Positions 1-5,901 are shown, numbered from the stretch's first letter. The stretch: DNA of 8,687 nucleotides from Treponema sp. UBA4319 (GCA_002393865.1 DGUD01000063.1:1-8687); one strand, 5' to 3'. The notes: generated by a model not told the origin, from the sequence alone. A program made the numbers and translations.

Positions 1-22
1 TACATCTCATGCTGAAGCCCTG
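1..22. repeat. Dispersed 22-nt repeat, copy A
   Basis: The block reads TACATCTCATGC, two variable bases, then AAGCCCTG. The same block recurs at 5782-5803 in the same orientation, with 20 of 22 positions identical. Both copies lie in non-coding DNA upstream of a plus-strand promoter. The left edge may be cut by the window. No function is recognised; it could be a small interspersed repeat or a remnant of a shared regulatory or terminator element. Confidence 0.5.
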
Positions 23-41
23 GTCGCCCGCCCTGCTTCCC

Positions 42-70
42 TAGAAACTATTCTCCTTTTCTGCTATAGT
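42..70 (+). promoter_or_regulatory. Promoter of the cation/proton antiporter gene
   Basis: A -10 box TATAGT at 65-70 is preceded directly by TGC (an extended -10), with a weak -35 TAGAAA at 42-47 and a 17-bp spacer. Transcription would start near 77, giving a leader of about 64 nt before the antiporter ATG. The downstream bases GGATGGCA resemble those following the -10 boxes of other genes in the window. This is inferred from sequence only. Confidence 0.5.
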
Positions 71-93
71 GGATGGCACTTTCAGAACAGAGG

Positions 94-121
94 AGCATCC
101 GGGCAGCAGGCGCCCGGTGCT
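94..121 (+). promoter_or_regulatory. Hairpin in the antiporter 5' leader
   Basis: AGCA-T-CCGGGC pairs with GCCCGG-TGCT around a 7-nt loop (AGCAGGC), giving ten base pairs with one bulged T. It lies between the predicted transcription start (about 77) and the Shine-Dalgarno AAGGAG at 127-132. A stable structure directly ahead of the ribosome binding site of an ion transporter may be regulatory. I do not recognise it as a named riboswitch. Confidence 0.5.
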
Positions 122-140
122 GGCTCAAGGAGCTTAAAAA

Positions 141-1868
141 ATGAACCCAATCGCACAGGTGCTGCCGCAGGCGGCTCATTTCGCGCAGATGCAGGGCGCT
201 CAGCTCGCCATCGTGCTCGGCATCATGGTCTTTTTCGGCGCATGGGGCGGACTCATCTTCCAGCGGCTGCACATCCCGCAGGTCGTCGGCTACTTTATCA
301 TCGGCATACTCATCGGGAATTCCGGTTTCCAGCTGCTGCGCCCGGATGTCGTGCGGGTGCTCAACCCGGTCACGAACATCGCACTCTCGTTCATCGGTTT
401 TCTTGTGGGCGGGGAGCTCAAAGGTTCCGTCATCAGGAAAAACGGAAAGCAGTTCGTCAGCATCCTGCTTTTTGAGGCGCTGACGCCTGCGCTCATCGTA
501 TGCATGCTGGTGACGGCGGTGGAATTCCTCTTTACGGGCGACCTGACCCGCTCCGTCTGCTGCGGGCTGCTGCTCGGCGCAATCTGCTCGTCCACAGCGC
601 CGGAGGCTACGACCAATGTGCTGCAGGAATACCGCACGCGCGGCCCGCTGACCACCATGACCTACGGCATCGTCGCCATGGACGACGCGGCCGCGCTCAT
701 CCTCTATGCGGTCGCCTCTACGGTGGCGGCGCCGCTCCTCGGCGGGCACACCGCGTCTTTCGGCGCGCAGATGGCGGAGATTGCCCGCGACATCTGCGGC
801 TCCATCGTGCTGGGGCTCGCGCTCGGCTTCATCATCACGCGCATCATACGGAACCTGATGGGGGACGAAGGCAGGGCGCTCTCGTTCATGCTGGGGCTGC
901 TGCTGCTTTCCACCGGGCTGTGCGGGCTCATCCATCTGGACAACATCCTTGCGTCGATGGCAATCGGTTTCTTCATCGCCAATTTTGCGCCCCGGAACGT
1001 CCAGAAGATTTTTCCGCTCACCAACAAGTTCACGCCGCCCATCTACGTGCTTTTCTTCGTCGTGGTCGGCGCAAAGCTCGACATCTGGGCGATGAAGCCC
1101 CTGCTGCTCATTCTGGCGCTTGTCTACGTCATCGGGCGCACGGCCGGCAAGTCGCTCGGCTCATGGTTCGGCGCATGGATTACCAGGGCGCCGGAAACCG
1201 TGCAGAAGTACATGAAATTCTGCCTGCTGAGCCAGGCGGGAGTCGCCATCGGACTGTCCGTGCAGGCGGGCAACGACTTTCCCGACTCCGTGGGCGCGAA
1301 CATCCTGCTCGTCGTCACCTTCACGACCTTCTGCGTGGAGCTCATAGGGCCGGTCTTCGTCAAGTACGGCGTCACAAAAGCGGGCGAAGTCGGGATGAAC
1401 GTCACGGAGGAGGACATCAAGATGAAGTCCAAGGTCGCCGACGTCACCTGGGGCAGCGAGAAGGCCTGCGACCCGGCATCCGCCGCAATCGTCAGGGACA
1501 CCGACACAATCAGCACCATACTGGAAATCTTTGAGTCGCACCACAACCAGACATTCGCCGTCTCCGGCGCCGACGGCAGGCTGACCGGCGTCATCACGCT
1601 GGAGCACCTGAAAGAGACGCTGCTCATCGGCGATATGGCAGGGAACATGCTTGCCATGGACATCATGGACAAGCCCGAATACACCTGCACGCCGGACATC
1701 TCGCTGCCCGATGTCTACCGGAAATTCTCCGAGACGGACACTGAGGCGATTCCGATTGTGGACGCGGAGGGACACCCGCTCGGCATGATAGAGAAATTCG
1801 CCGTGGATCACTACCTGCACACAAAAATCATCGAGCTTGAGCGCAAGCTCCAGTCGCTCAGCCAGTAA
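141..1868 (+). CDS. Cation/proton antiporter (CPA2, Kef/NapA-like) with C-terminal CBS pair
   Basis: Predicted inner-membrane antiporter exchanging a monovalent cation (Na+ or K+) for protons. The 575-residue protein has a long hydrophobic part (about residues 20-410) of roughly 12 helices typical of the Na+/H+ exchanger fold. An Asp-Asp pair at 181-182 (in VAMDDAAALI) sits where CPA2 transporters carry their ion-binding aspartates. The segments around FFVVVGAKLD (305-314) and LLSQAGVAIG (362-371) also match family signatures. Residues about 445-560 look like two CBS domains, a module that usually binds adenine nucleotides and gates transport; the tail (about 562-575) may be a short coiled coil. 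The ATG at 141 is chosen because AAGGAG at 127-132 lies 8 nt upstream. The gene appears monocistronic, with an AT-rich gap after it. The exact cation cannot be read from the sequence. Confidence 0.9.
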   Translation: MNPIAQVLPQAAHFAQMQGAQLAIVLGIMVFFGAWGGLIFQRLHIPQVVGYFIIGILIGNSGFQLLRPDVVRVLNPVTNIALSFIGFLVGGELKGSVIRKNGKQFVSILLFEALTPALIVCMLVTAVEFLFTGDLTRSVCCGLLLGAICSSTAPEATTNVLQEYRTRGPLTTMTYGIVAMDDAAALILYAVASTVAAPLLGGHTASFGAQMAEIARDICGSIVLGLALGFIITRIIRNLMGDEGRALSFMLGLLLLSTGLCGLIHLDNILASMAIGFFIANFAPRNVQKIFPLTNKFTPPIYVLFFVVVGAKLDIWAMKPLLLILALVYVIGRTAGKSLGSWFGAWITRAPETVQKYMKFCLLSQAGVAIGLSVQAGNDFPDSVGANILLVVTFTTFCVELIGPVFVKYGVTKAGEVGMNVTEEDIKMKSKVADVTWGSEKACDPASAAIVRDTDTISTILEIFESHHNQTFAVSGADGRLTGVITLEHLKETLLIGDMAGNMLAMDIMDKPEYTCTPDISLPDVYRKFSETDTEAIPIVDAEGHPLGMIEKFAVDHYLHTKIIELERKLQSLSQ

Positions 1869-1957
1869 GGGGCACGCGAGGAAGGATCGCTGCGGCTAGG
1901 GTATAATCAATCTTAAAAAAACGATGTAAAAAATTTGTGTAGCAGACCTTAAAATGT

Positions 1958-1989
1958 ATTCCGTTCTCTGCGAGCACGGAATTGCAGAG
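1958..1989 (+). repeat. Two interleaved inverted repeats
   Basis: ATTCCGT (1958-1964) is the perfect reverse complement of ACGGAAT (1976-1982). CTCTGC (1966-1971) is the perfect reverse complement of GCAGAG (1984-1989). Because the arms alternate, the two stems are either mutually exclusive or form a pseudoknot if transcribed. The element lies upstream of the predicted nifU-like promoter, so it would be in RNA only by read-through or from the TATAAT at 1902; as DNA it could be an operator. Confidence 0.45.
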
Positions 1990-2021
1990 GAAAGAAGGCT
2001 TCAGCATAAAAACGGGGTCTC

Positions 2022-2050
2022 TTGCACAAAAATGAAAAATAAACTATCTT
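2022..2050 (+). promoter_or_regulatory. Promoter of the nifU-like/FKBP operon
   Basis: TTGCAC at 2022-2027 and TATCTT at 2045-2050 are separated by 17 bp. The -35 is identical to those proposed for the loaP-like and diguanylate cyclase genes in this window. Transcription would start near 2057 and leave a leader of about 79 nt. The -10 matches the consensus at only four of six positions, so this is a moderate call. Confidence 0.45.
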
Positions 2051-2135
2051 GATGGTAGCAATTATCACACGGGCACACCGCCTTATGCGCTATGCTGGCG
2101 GCAGGTTCCCATATACACAGGAGGGGGTATCCTAT

Positions 2136-2375
2136 ATGGCAGACGAAGAGCTTGTCTCAAAAGTAAAAGAAACGCTTGACGCGTTCCGCCCGCAGCTCAA
2201 CGCAGACGGCGGCGACATGGAATTCATCTCTATCGACGAGGAGAACAAAGTGCATCTCCGCCTGACAGGCGCATGCGGTTCATGTCCGATGGCTGTAATG
2301 ACCCTTAAAATGGGCATCGAGCGCTATCTGAAAGAGACTTGCCCGGAGATAGTGGAAGTCGTCCAGGAAGTATAA
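2136..2375 (+). CDS. NifU-like (C-terminal domain) Fe-S cluster scaffold protein
   Basis: A 79-residue stand-alone NifU C-terminal domain. Such proteins assemble or carry Fe-S clusters in the cytoplasm and pass them to apo-proteins. The sequence shows the family signatures: RPQLNADGGDMEF near residues 18-30, and GACGSCPMA with the cluster-binding Cys47 and Cys50 (CxxC), followed by a helix ending at the C-terminus. The start at 2136 is preferred over in-frame codons at 2049/2052, because a strong purine run, AGGAGGGGG, ends a few bases upstream and the domain normally begins here. The FKBP gene follows after 26 nt, suggesting co-transcription. Confidence 0.93.
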   Translation: MADEELVSKVKETLDAFRPQLNADGGDMEFISIDEENKVHLRLTGACGSCPMAVMTLKMGIERYLKETCPEIVEVVQEV

Positions 2376-2401
2376 GCCGCCGGTACAGCAGAAGGAAAAA
2401 C

Positions 2402-2950
2402 ATGAAAATCGAAAAAGACAGGATTGTTTCTATTAATTATACCTTAAAAGATGACGAAGGCAGCATTATCGATTCCTCCGAAGGCGCCGAACCACTGCTG
2501 TACCTGCATGGCAGGAACTACCTCCTGCCAAAGCTGGAGGAGCAGCTGGAAGGAAAAGTGCCCGGCGATTCTTTTACGGTAGATTTAAGCGCAAAAGACG
2601 GCTACGGCGAATACAACGAGGCGCTCGTAGCAGAGGTGCCCAGAAGCCAGTTCGACAGCTCCATGGAGATAGAGGAAGGCATGGCATTCCAGGCGGAGAC
2701 CCCGCAGGGAACGCAGATTGTGACGGTAACGAAAGTAAGCCCGGAGACCATCACCGTAGACGCGAACCATGAGCTTGCGGGCAAGAACCTGCACTTTGCC
2801 ATACAAATCGAGGATGTGCGCGAAGCGACGCCAGAGGAGCTGGAGTCCGGCATGCAGTCATGCAGCTGCGGGGGTGGCTGCGACAGCTGCGGCGGTGACT
2901 GCTCCTGTGACTGCTCCTGTGACGGCGGCTGCGAAGGCTGCGGCAACTAA
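2402..2950 (+). CDS. SlyD-like FKBP-type peptidyl-prolyl isomerase with cysteine-rich tail
   Basis: Predicted cytoplasmic prolyl cis-trans isomerase and chaperone of 182 residues. The FKBP part is split in the SlyD manner: residues 1-70 (INYTLKDDEG, then DGYGEY at 66-71), an inserted insert-in-flap chaperone domain at about 72-125, and the returning strand with the hallmark VDANHELAGKNLHF (119-132) and VREATPEEL. The last 30 residues contain ten cysteines mixed with Gly, Ser and Asp, resembling the metal-binding tail of SlyD but with cysteine and no histidine. SlyD tails bind nickel and other metals. Translation starts at the ATG preceded by AAGGA. The NifU-like gene lies 26 nt upstream, so a shared role in metal or cluster protein maturation is plausible but inferred. 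Confidence 0.9.
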   Translation: MKIEKDRIVSINYTLKDDEGSIIDSSEGAEPLLYLHGRNYLLPKLEEQLEGKVPGDSFTVDLSAKDGYGEYNEALVAEVPRSQFDSSMEIEEGMAFQAETPQGTQIVTVTKVSPETITVDANHELAGKNLHFAIQIEDVREATPEELESGMQSCSCGGGCDSCGGDCSCDCSCDGGCEGCGN

Positions 2951-2971
2951 GAAAGGCAGGGCGCCATGAGA

Positions 2972-3003
2972 GCTGCCCGGAAAGCAGCATGCTTCCGGAC
3001 AGC
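2972..3003. terminator. Hairpin between convergent FKBP and shikimate-kinase genes
   Basis: GCTG, a C/A mismatch, then CCGGAAAGCA pairs with TGCTTCCGG and CAGC around a 3-nt loop, with one bulged A. The stem is about 13 bp. It occupies the 58-bp gap between two convergent genes and could end transcription from both sides, although neither side has a long T run. Confidence 0.55.
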
Positions 3004-3008
3004 CCGAT

Positions 3009-3581
3009 TCATTCCGGCCGCAGCGCCTGCATGATGCGACGGGCGTTCTCCTGCTTAGGCAGACGCAGCATCTGCACCGTCACGTCGGCGGCGGCGGCAT
3101 AGAGGCTTGTCCGCTCCAGGTAAAAGCGGTGGAATTCCCTGCGCACATCGGAAAGCGACTGCGGGTGCCCGGCGGCTATGTATGCCGGCAGGTTCGAGAG
3201 CGTTCCGTCGGCAGCAACCGAGACTTCCCGCACGATACGGTTCGCGGCAATCTGCTCGTCCGCCTGCAGGAACACAAAGCTTCCGAGCGGACGCAGGGCT
3301 GCGAGCGCCGCAGGGTTGGCGCAGATGCCGCCGCCGGTCGCAATGACGGCATCCGTTCCTGACGCGCGGATTTGCTCCGCGAGCGCGGTACAGGCATCAA
3401 GCTCCGCGGCCTTGAACGCATCTTCCCCACCCTCAAGATATATCTGGCGCGGAGTCCGGCCTGTCCGCCCGCTAATCAGGCTGTCCGTATCAAAAAAAGG
3501 CAGCTCCAGCATCTCGCCGAGCAGTTTTCCCTGCGTCGACTTGCCGCAGTGCTTTATTCCCATCAGAATAATGCTTTTCAT
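3009..3581 (-). CDS. Shikimate kinase-like P-loop kinase
   Basis: Probably phosphorylates shikimate with ATP (fifth step of chorismate synthesis) in the cytoplasm. The 190-residue protein has a Walker A loop GIKHCGKS (8-15), the DTD motif (31-33) whose second aspartate contacts shikimate, and the GGG of the Walker B region at 83-85. The family is usually about 170 residues. Two substrate-contacting arginines look changed: the expected FR after the GE motif is FK (Lys57 in GGEDAFKAAE), and the lid RPLL motif reads NLPAY near 130-134. The R and Y of LERTSLYAAAADV are retained. It is therefore a divergent shikimate kinase, or a related small-molecule kinase. The ATG is 3 nt after the stop codon of the RsmI-like gene, so the two are translationally close and co-transcribed. 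Confidence 0.78.
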   Translation of the reverse strand: MKSIILMGIKHCGKSTQGKLLGEMLELPFFDTDSLISGRTGRTPRQIYLEGGEDAFKAAELDACTALAEQIRASGTDAVIATGGGICANPAALAALRPLGSFVFLQADEQIAANRIVREVSVAADGTLSNLPAYIAAGHPQSLSDVRREFHRFYLERTSLYAAAADVTVQMLRLPKQENARRIMQALRPE

Positions 3582-3584
3582 ACA

Positions 3585-4304
3585 TCAGCCCCGGTACAAA
3601 AGGAATATCGCCGGAACTTTGTGGATGTCCGGCCGCGGCATTTTCTGCCACTCAGCCACGCTATGCGTCCTGATGAATTCACCACCGCATGTGATAGAGG
3701 CGGCAATGCAAAGCCTCGTATCCTTGCGGCAGACAGAGAGTACAGTCTCCAACATTTTAAGATTGCGATAAGGTGCTTCGATGAACAGCTGCGTCTGATC
3801 CTCTGCCCATGCGCGGCGCTCCAGCTGCCGGAGCTTTGCGGCACGCTCGCCGTCCTTGACGGGAAGGTAGCCATTGAAGGCAAAGCTCTGGCCGTTAAAG
3901 CCGCTGCCCATCACCGCCATGATGATGGACGACGGCCCGACCAGCGGCACCACAGGAAAGCCCTGCGCATGCGCCAGCGCGACAGCCGCCGCGCCGGGGT
4001 CGGCGACAGCAGGGCAGCCCGCCTCGGAGAGCAGCCCCACCGGATTCCCCTGCCGCAGCGGCTCAAGGCAGCGCCCTGCCGCAGCGGCATCGGAGTGCTC
4101 GTTCAGCTCAGAAAATGTCAGCGCGTCGATATCGATATCCTTGTCAACGAGCTTCAGGAAACGACGGGCGGAACGGATGTCCTCCACGATGAAGTGCCGC
4201 AGCCGCACTATCACCTCGCGGTTGTACGGCGGCAGCATGCGTTCCGTGCCGCTGTCGCCCAAGGTAACGGGAATCAAATACAATGCCTTTGCAAGAGTTT
4301 CCAT
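3585..4304 (-). CDS. RsmI-like SAM-dependent methyltransferase (short, Bacteroidetes-type subfamily)
   Basis: Predicted tetrapyrrole-methylase-fold enzyme of 239 residues. Full-length RsmI methylates the ribose of C1402 in 16S rRNA. Motifs include YLIPVTLG at the N-terminus, HFIVEDIRSARRFL (37-50), ELNEH (66-70), LLSEAGCPAVADPGA (91-105), VPLVGPSSIIMAVMGSGFNGQSF (119-141, the SAM-binding loop) and IEAPYRN (175-181). It resembles the shorter family best known from Bacteroidetes, which lacks the extra C-terminal region of classical RsmI, so the exact rRNA target is inferred. The ATG at 4304 is chosen because conserved sequence starts there and the promoter lies directly upstream; a GTG at 4430 would place the repeat region in the protein. 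It is first in a two-gene operon with the shikimate-kinase-like gene. Confidence 0.88.
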   Translation of the reverse strand: METLAKALYLIPVTLGDSGTERMLPPYNREVIVRLRHFIVEDIRSARRFLKLVDKDIDIDALTFSELNEHSDAAAAGRCLEPLRQGNPVGLLSEAGCPAVADPGAAAVALAHAQGFPVVPLVGPSSIIMAVMGSGFNGQSFAFNGYLPVKDGERAAKLRQLERRAWAEDQTQLFIEAPYRNLKMLETVLSVCRKDTRLCIAASITCGGEFIRTHSVAEWQKMPRPDIHKVPAIFLLYRG

Positions 4305-4311
4305 GCCGTCC

Positions 4312-4341
4312 AGTATAGCGCATTCCGCCGCGCAAGGGCAA
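4312..4341 (-). promoter_or_regulatory. Promoter of the rsmI-like/shikimate kinase operon
   Basis: On the minus strand, TATACT lies at 4317-4312, seven bases before the ATG at 4304, in the context TATACTGGACGGCATG. A possible -35, TTGCCC, is at 4341-4336 with an 18-bp spacer. The start of transcription would fall on or one base before the start codon, so the mRNA would be leaderless or nearly so. Confidence 0.6.
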
Positions 4342-4351
4342 GGATTCCTCA

Positions 4352-4386
4352 TAAAAACAAAATACCCCCCCCGGCGGGAGGGGTAT
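4352..4386 (-). terminator. Rho-independent terminator of the loaP-like/HD operon
   Basis: In the minus-strand transcript, ATACCCCTCCC (4386-4376) pairs with GGGGGGGGTAT (4372-4362) around a GCC loop, eleven pairs including one G-T. TTTTGTTTTT follows (4361-4352). It lies about 70 bp after the HD gene stop and just before the rsmI-like promoter. Part of its stem is the first unit of the 22-bp tandem repeat. Confidence 0.85.
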
Positions 4387-4443
4387 CTGATGCCGGCGGG
4401 AAGGGTATCTGATGCCGGCGGGAGGGGCACCGGATTCCGGCGG
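4371..4443. repeat. 22-bp tandem repeat, about 3.3 copies
   Basis: Three head-to-tail units start at 4371, 4393 and 4415, and a seven-base partial unit runs from 4437 to 4443. Each begins CCGGCGGGA and ends in a variant of GGGTATCTGATG. Units 1 and 2 differ at one position; unit 3 differs more in its second half. There are no unique spacers, so it is not a CRISPR array. A further near-identical unit is at 8665-8686. The array is non-coding, between the HD gene and the rsmI-like gene. Confidence 0.85.
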
Positions 4444-4458
4444 CTCGCGGGGAAGGGG

Positions 4459-5073
4459 CTATACTTTGTCCCAGTTGGCGGCCATCAAATCTGCCATGTT
4501 GATAAGCAGCACCAGCTTGCTCCGCTCCAGATACGCGCCGTAATTGTAGCTGTCCATCGGCGACAGGTCGGAGAAGCCCATGTGCCAGCGGATGGCGTCG
4601 CGGACTTCCTCGTTGTAGAGCGGCGTTCCGGCAAAATCGCGCATATACGCGGCCATGGACTCCACGCCGTGCCCCAGCCCGACGTAATCTGAGCGCACCT
4701 GGTAGCAGACCTGATGCGTCCAGTTTCCGTCCAGCCCCTTCACGTTACGCAGGCTCAGCCGGTACAGATTCACCTTACAGGCATCGTGGTACAAGGCGGC
4801 AAGCCACAAATCGAGCGTACGGTAGCCGCACGCAAGCTTGTCGTTCAGCTCGGAAAGATGCTTGAACAGCAAAAGGGAATGCAGGATGAGCCCGCACTGG
4901 ATATGCCCGTGGAATTTTGTGGAGGCAGGCGCCTCGTAAAAATCCTTCTCGCGGAACAGCTGCGTCTCCGGCACGCCGAGCCACGCGTTCACCTCCGCCA
5001 CAAAGCTGCGGTATTCGTCCGGGCTGCGGACAGTGCCCGCGTCTATAAACGTATTGATTTCTTCAAGGGTCAT
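4459..5073 (-). CDS. Phage-type HD-domain phosphohydrolase
   Basis: A 204-residue cytoplasmic protein of the metal-dependent HD superfamily, which usually cleaves phosphate esters of nucleotides. Candidate metal ligands are in order: His65 (GLILHSL), His96-Asp97 (ALYHDACKVN), His135 (GLGHGVES), His164 (IRWHMGFSD) and Asp195 (NMADLMAA). The N-terminal block STKFHGHIQCGL and the later RNVKGLDGNW match a family common in phages and in Firmicutes genomes; the substrate is not known to me. The gene starts 19 nt after the loaP-like stop codon and precedes a clear terminator, so it is the second gene of that operon. The region upstream of the ATG is G-rich (GGGCGGGGCGG) rather than a classic Shine-Dalgarno. 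Confidence 0.82.
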   Translation of the reverse strand: MTLEEINTFIDAGTVRSPDEYRSFVAEVNAWLGVPETQLFREKDFYEAPASTKFHGHIQCGLILHSLLLFKHLSELNDKLACGYRTLDLWLAALYHDACKVNLYRLSLRNVKGLDGNWTHQVCYQVRSDYVGLGHGVESMAAYMRDFAGTPLYNEEVRDAIRWHMGFSDLSPMDSYNYGAYLERSKLVLLINMADLMAANWDKV

Positions 5074-5092
5074 AAAAAAACACCGCCCCGCC

Positions 5093-5623
5093 CTACGCCC
5101 GTTCCGGCGCCTTGGTGATGAGGTCGTAGCACAAATCCATTGTGTTGATGCTCCCGCACATATCCATACGCACGGTCACGCGCTGCTTGCGGCGGTTCAC
5201 GCGGATGATGCTGCCGGTAAAGCCCTGCAGCAGACCGCTGACCACGACGATGCGGTCGTTCTCGTCAAAGCGCGCAAGGGAGAAGCCGGAGGTCTCCCCG
5301 TGGCTGATAAGGCAATGGAGCGATTCCAAATCCTTGCCATACAGCGGGATGATATTCCTGTTACTACTCAGAAAATGGTAAAAATGTTTTGCCGTCCTAA
5401 TCCGCTCCACAAAATGCTGGTCTATGCCCAGCGCGCTCATAAAGACATATCCGGGGAAGAGCGGGGTATCGACCACCTGCCCCTTGTGCCTACCGCCGAG
5501 CTTCATTTTGCGCTTGAAAAACCAGAACTGCAATCCCTGGGCGTACGGAGCACACTTCTCCAAGGCATCAGCCTTGAACTCCTCCTCGCCTCCAGTTTTT
5601 ACCATGATGCAGTAATAATTCAT
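5093..5623 (-). CDS. LoaP/NusG-family transcription antitermination factor
   Basis: A 176-residue specialised NusG paralogue, expected to bind RNA polymerase and help it read through terminators in selected operons. The N-terminal NGN domain begins YYCIMVKTGGEEEF, close to the LoaP-type start, and contains TPLFPGYVFMSA (53-64), the hallmark of the family. A KOW motif lies at about 123-152 (RIVVVSGLLQGFTGSIIRV). The housekeeping NusG differs in its start and is usually encoded next to secE and ribosomal protein genes, which are absent here. The ATG at 5623 is used because homology starts there and the promoter ends seven bases upstream; a GTG at 5680 would lie upstream of the promoter. The HD gene is its only downstream partner before a terminator. 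Confidence 0.85.
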   Translation of the reverse strand: MNYYCIMVKTGGEEEFKADALEKCAPYAQGLQFWFFKRKMKLGGRHKGQVVDTPLFPGYVFMSALGIDQHFVERIRTAKHFYHFLSSNRNIIPLYGKDLESLHCLISHGETSGFSLARFDENDRIVVVSGLLQGFTGSIIRVNRRKQRVTVRMDMCGSINTMDLCYDLITKAPERA

Positions 5624-5630
5624 GCTGACC

Positions 5631-5659
5631 AGTATACCACAAGAATGCGGTCTGTGCAA
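5631..5659 (-). promoter_or_regulatory. Promoter of the loaP-like operon
   Basis: On the minus strand, TTGCAC (5659-5654) and TATACT (5636-5631) are separated by exactly 17 bp. The -10 is followed by GGTCAGC and the ATG, so predicted transcription starts one base before the start codon. Both boxes are identical to those of the diguanylate cyclase promoter. Confidence 0.7.
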
Positions 5660-5781
5660 CAGACCTCTTTGGAAAGCCACAGCTTCAACATGAAAACAAA
5701 AAAGCGTTCCCCGCGAGTGTGTGCGGGAGGAATCCCTGCCAGCTGTTATAAGGAGCTCTGCCTATCTATTTTCAGATAAAA

Positions 5782-5803
5782 TACATCTCATGCGCAAGCC
5801 CTG
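5782..5803. repeat. Dispersed 22-nt repeat, copy B
   Basis: The sequence matches 1-22 at 20 of 22 positions: TACATCTCATGC, two differing bases, then AAGCCCTG. It lies about 70 bp upstream of the thioesterase promoter, in the same orientation relative to the downstream gene as copy A. Confidence 0.55.
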
Positions 5804-5872
5804 CCGGAAAGCAGCCGGATATGCCTGCGCGCGGGGCACAAAACTGATTCCCGTGCTGCCTGCCCCGGCATG

Positions 5873-5901
5873 CTGACACTTTTTGCAAGATGCTTTATAC
5901 T
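5873..5901 (+). promoter_or_regulatory. Promoter of the acyl-ACP thioesterase gene
   Basis: CTGACA at 5873-5878 (five of six consensus bases) and TATACT at 5896-5901 are 17 bp apart. Only GGGGGC separates the -10 from the ATG at 5908. Standard spacing puts transcription start on the A of the start codon, so the mRNA is probably leaderless. Confidence 0.72.

Larger units (their letters stand above)
1869..2135. other. Intergenic region between antiporter and nifU-like gene
   Basis: This 267-bp gap is clearly AT-richer than its surroundings, especially 1900-1960 and 2020-2050. It contains an isolated TATAAT at 1902-1907 with no convincing -35, a pair of interleaved inverted repeats at 1958-1989, and the probable promoter of the nifU-like gene at 2022-2050. 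No strong rho-independent terminator for the antiporter gene is visible. No open reading frame here is convincing; an in-frame N-terminal extension of the nifU-like gene to 2049 or 2052 overlaps the promoter and is rejected. Confidence 0.6.

Noticed and set aside
48..935. Long minus-strand open frame opposite the antiporter gene
   Set aside because: Its product is rich in Arg, Asp, Glu and His with no recognisable domain, and it lies antisense to a clearly conserved membrane protein. It is a frame shadow of G+C-rich coding sequence.
2049..2135. N-terminal extension of the NifU-like protein
   Set aside because: The codons at 2049 and 2052 overlap or precede the predicted transcription start, while the ATG at 2136 has a strong ribosome binding site and begins the domain.
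3372..4412. Plus-strand open frame opposite the shikimate kinase and rsmI-like genes
   Set aside because: It runs across two well-supported genes and an intergenic promoter, and its composition is not protein-like.
4305..4430. N-terminal extension of the rsmI-like protein to a GTG at 4430
   Set aside because: It would translate the 22-bp repeats, the terminator and the promoter; family homology starts at 4304.
4371..4443. CRISPR array
   Set aside because: The units are directly adjacent with a 22-bp period and there are no unique spacers; no cas genes are present.
5690..5779. 29-codon plus-strand small ORF
   Set aside because: There is no ribosome binding site or promoter at suitable distance, and it sits in a region better explained by flanking promoters, a hairpin and a repeat.
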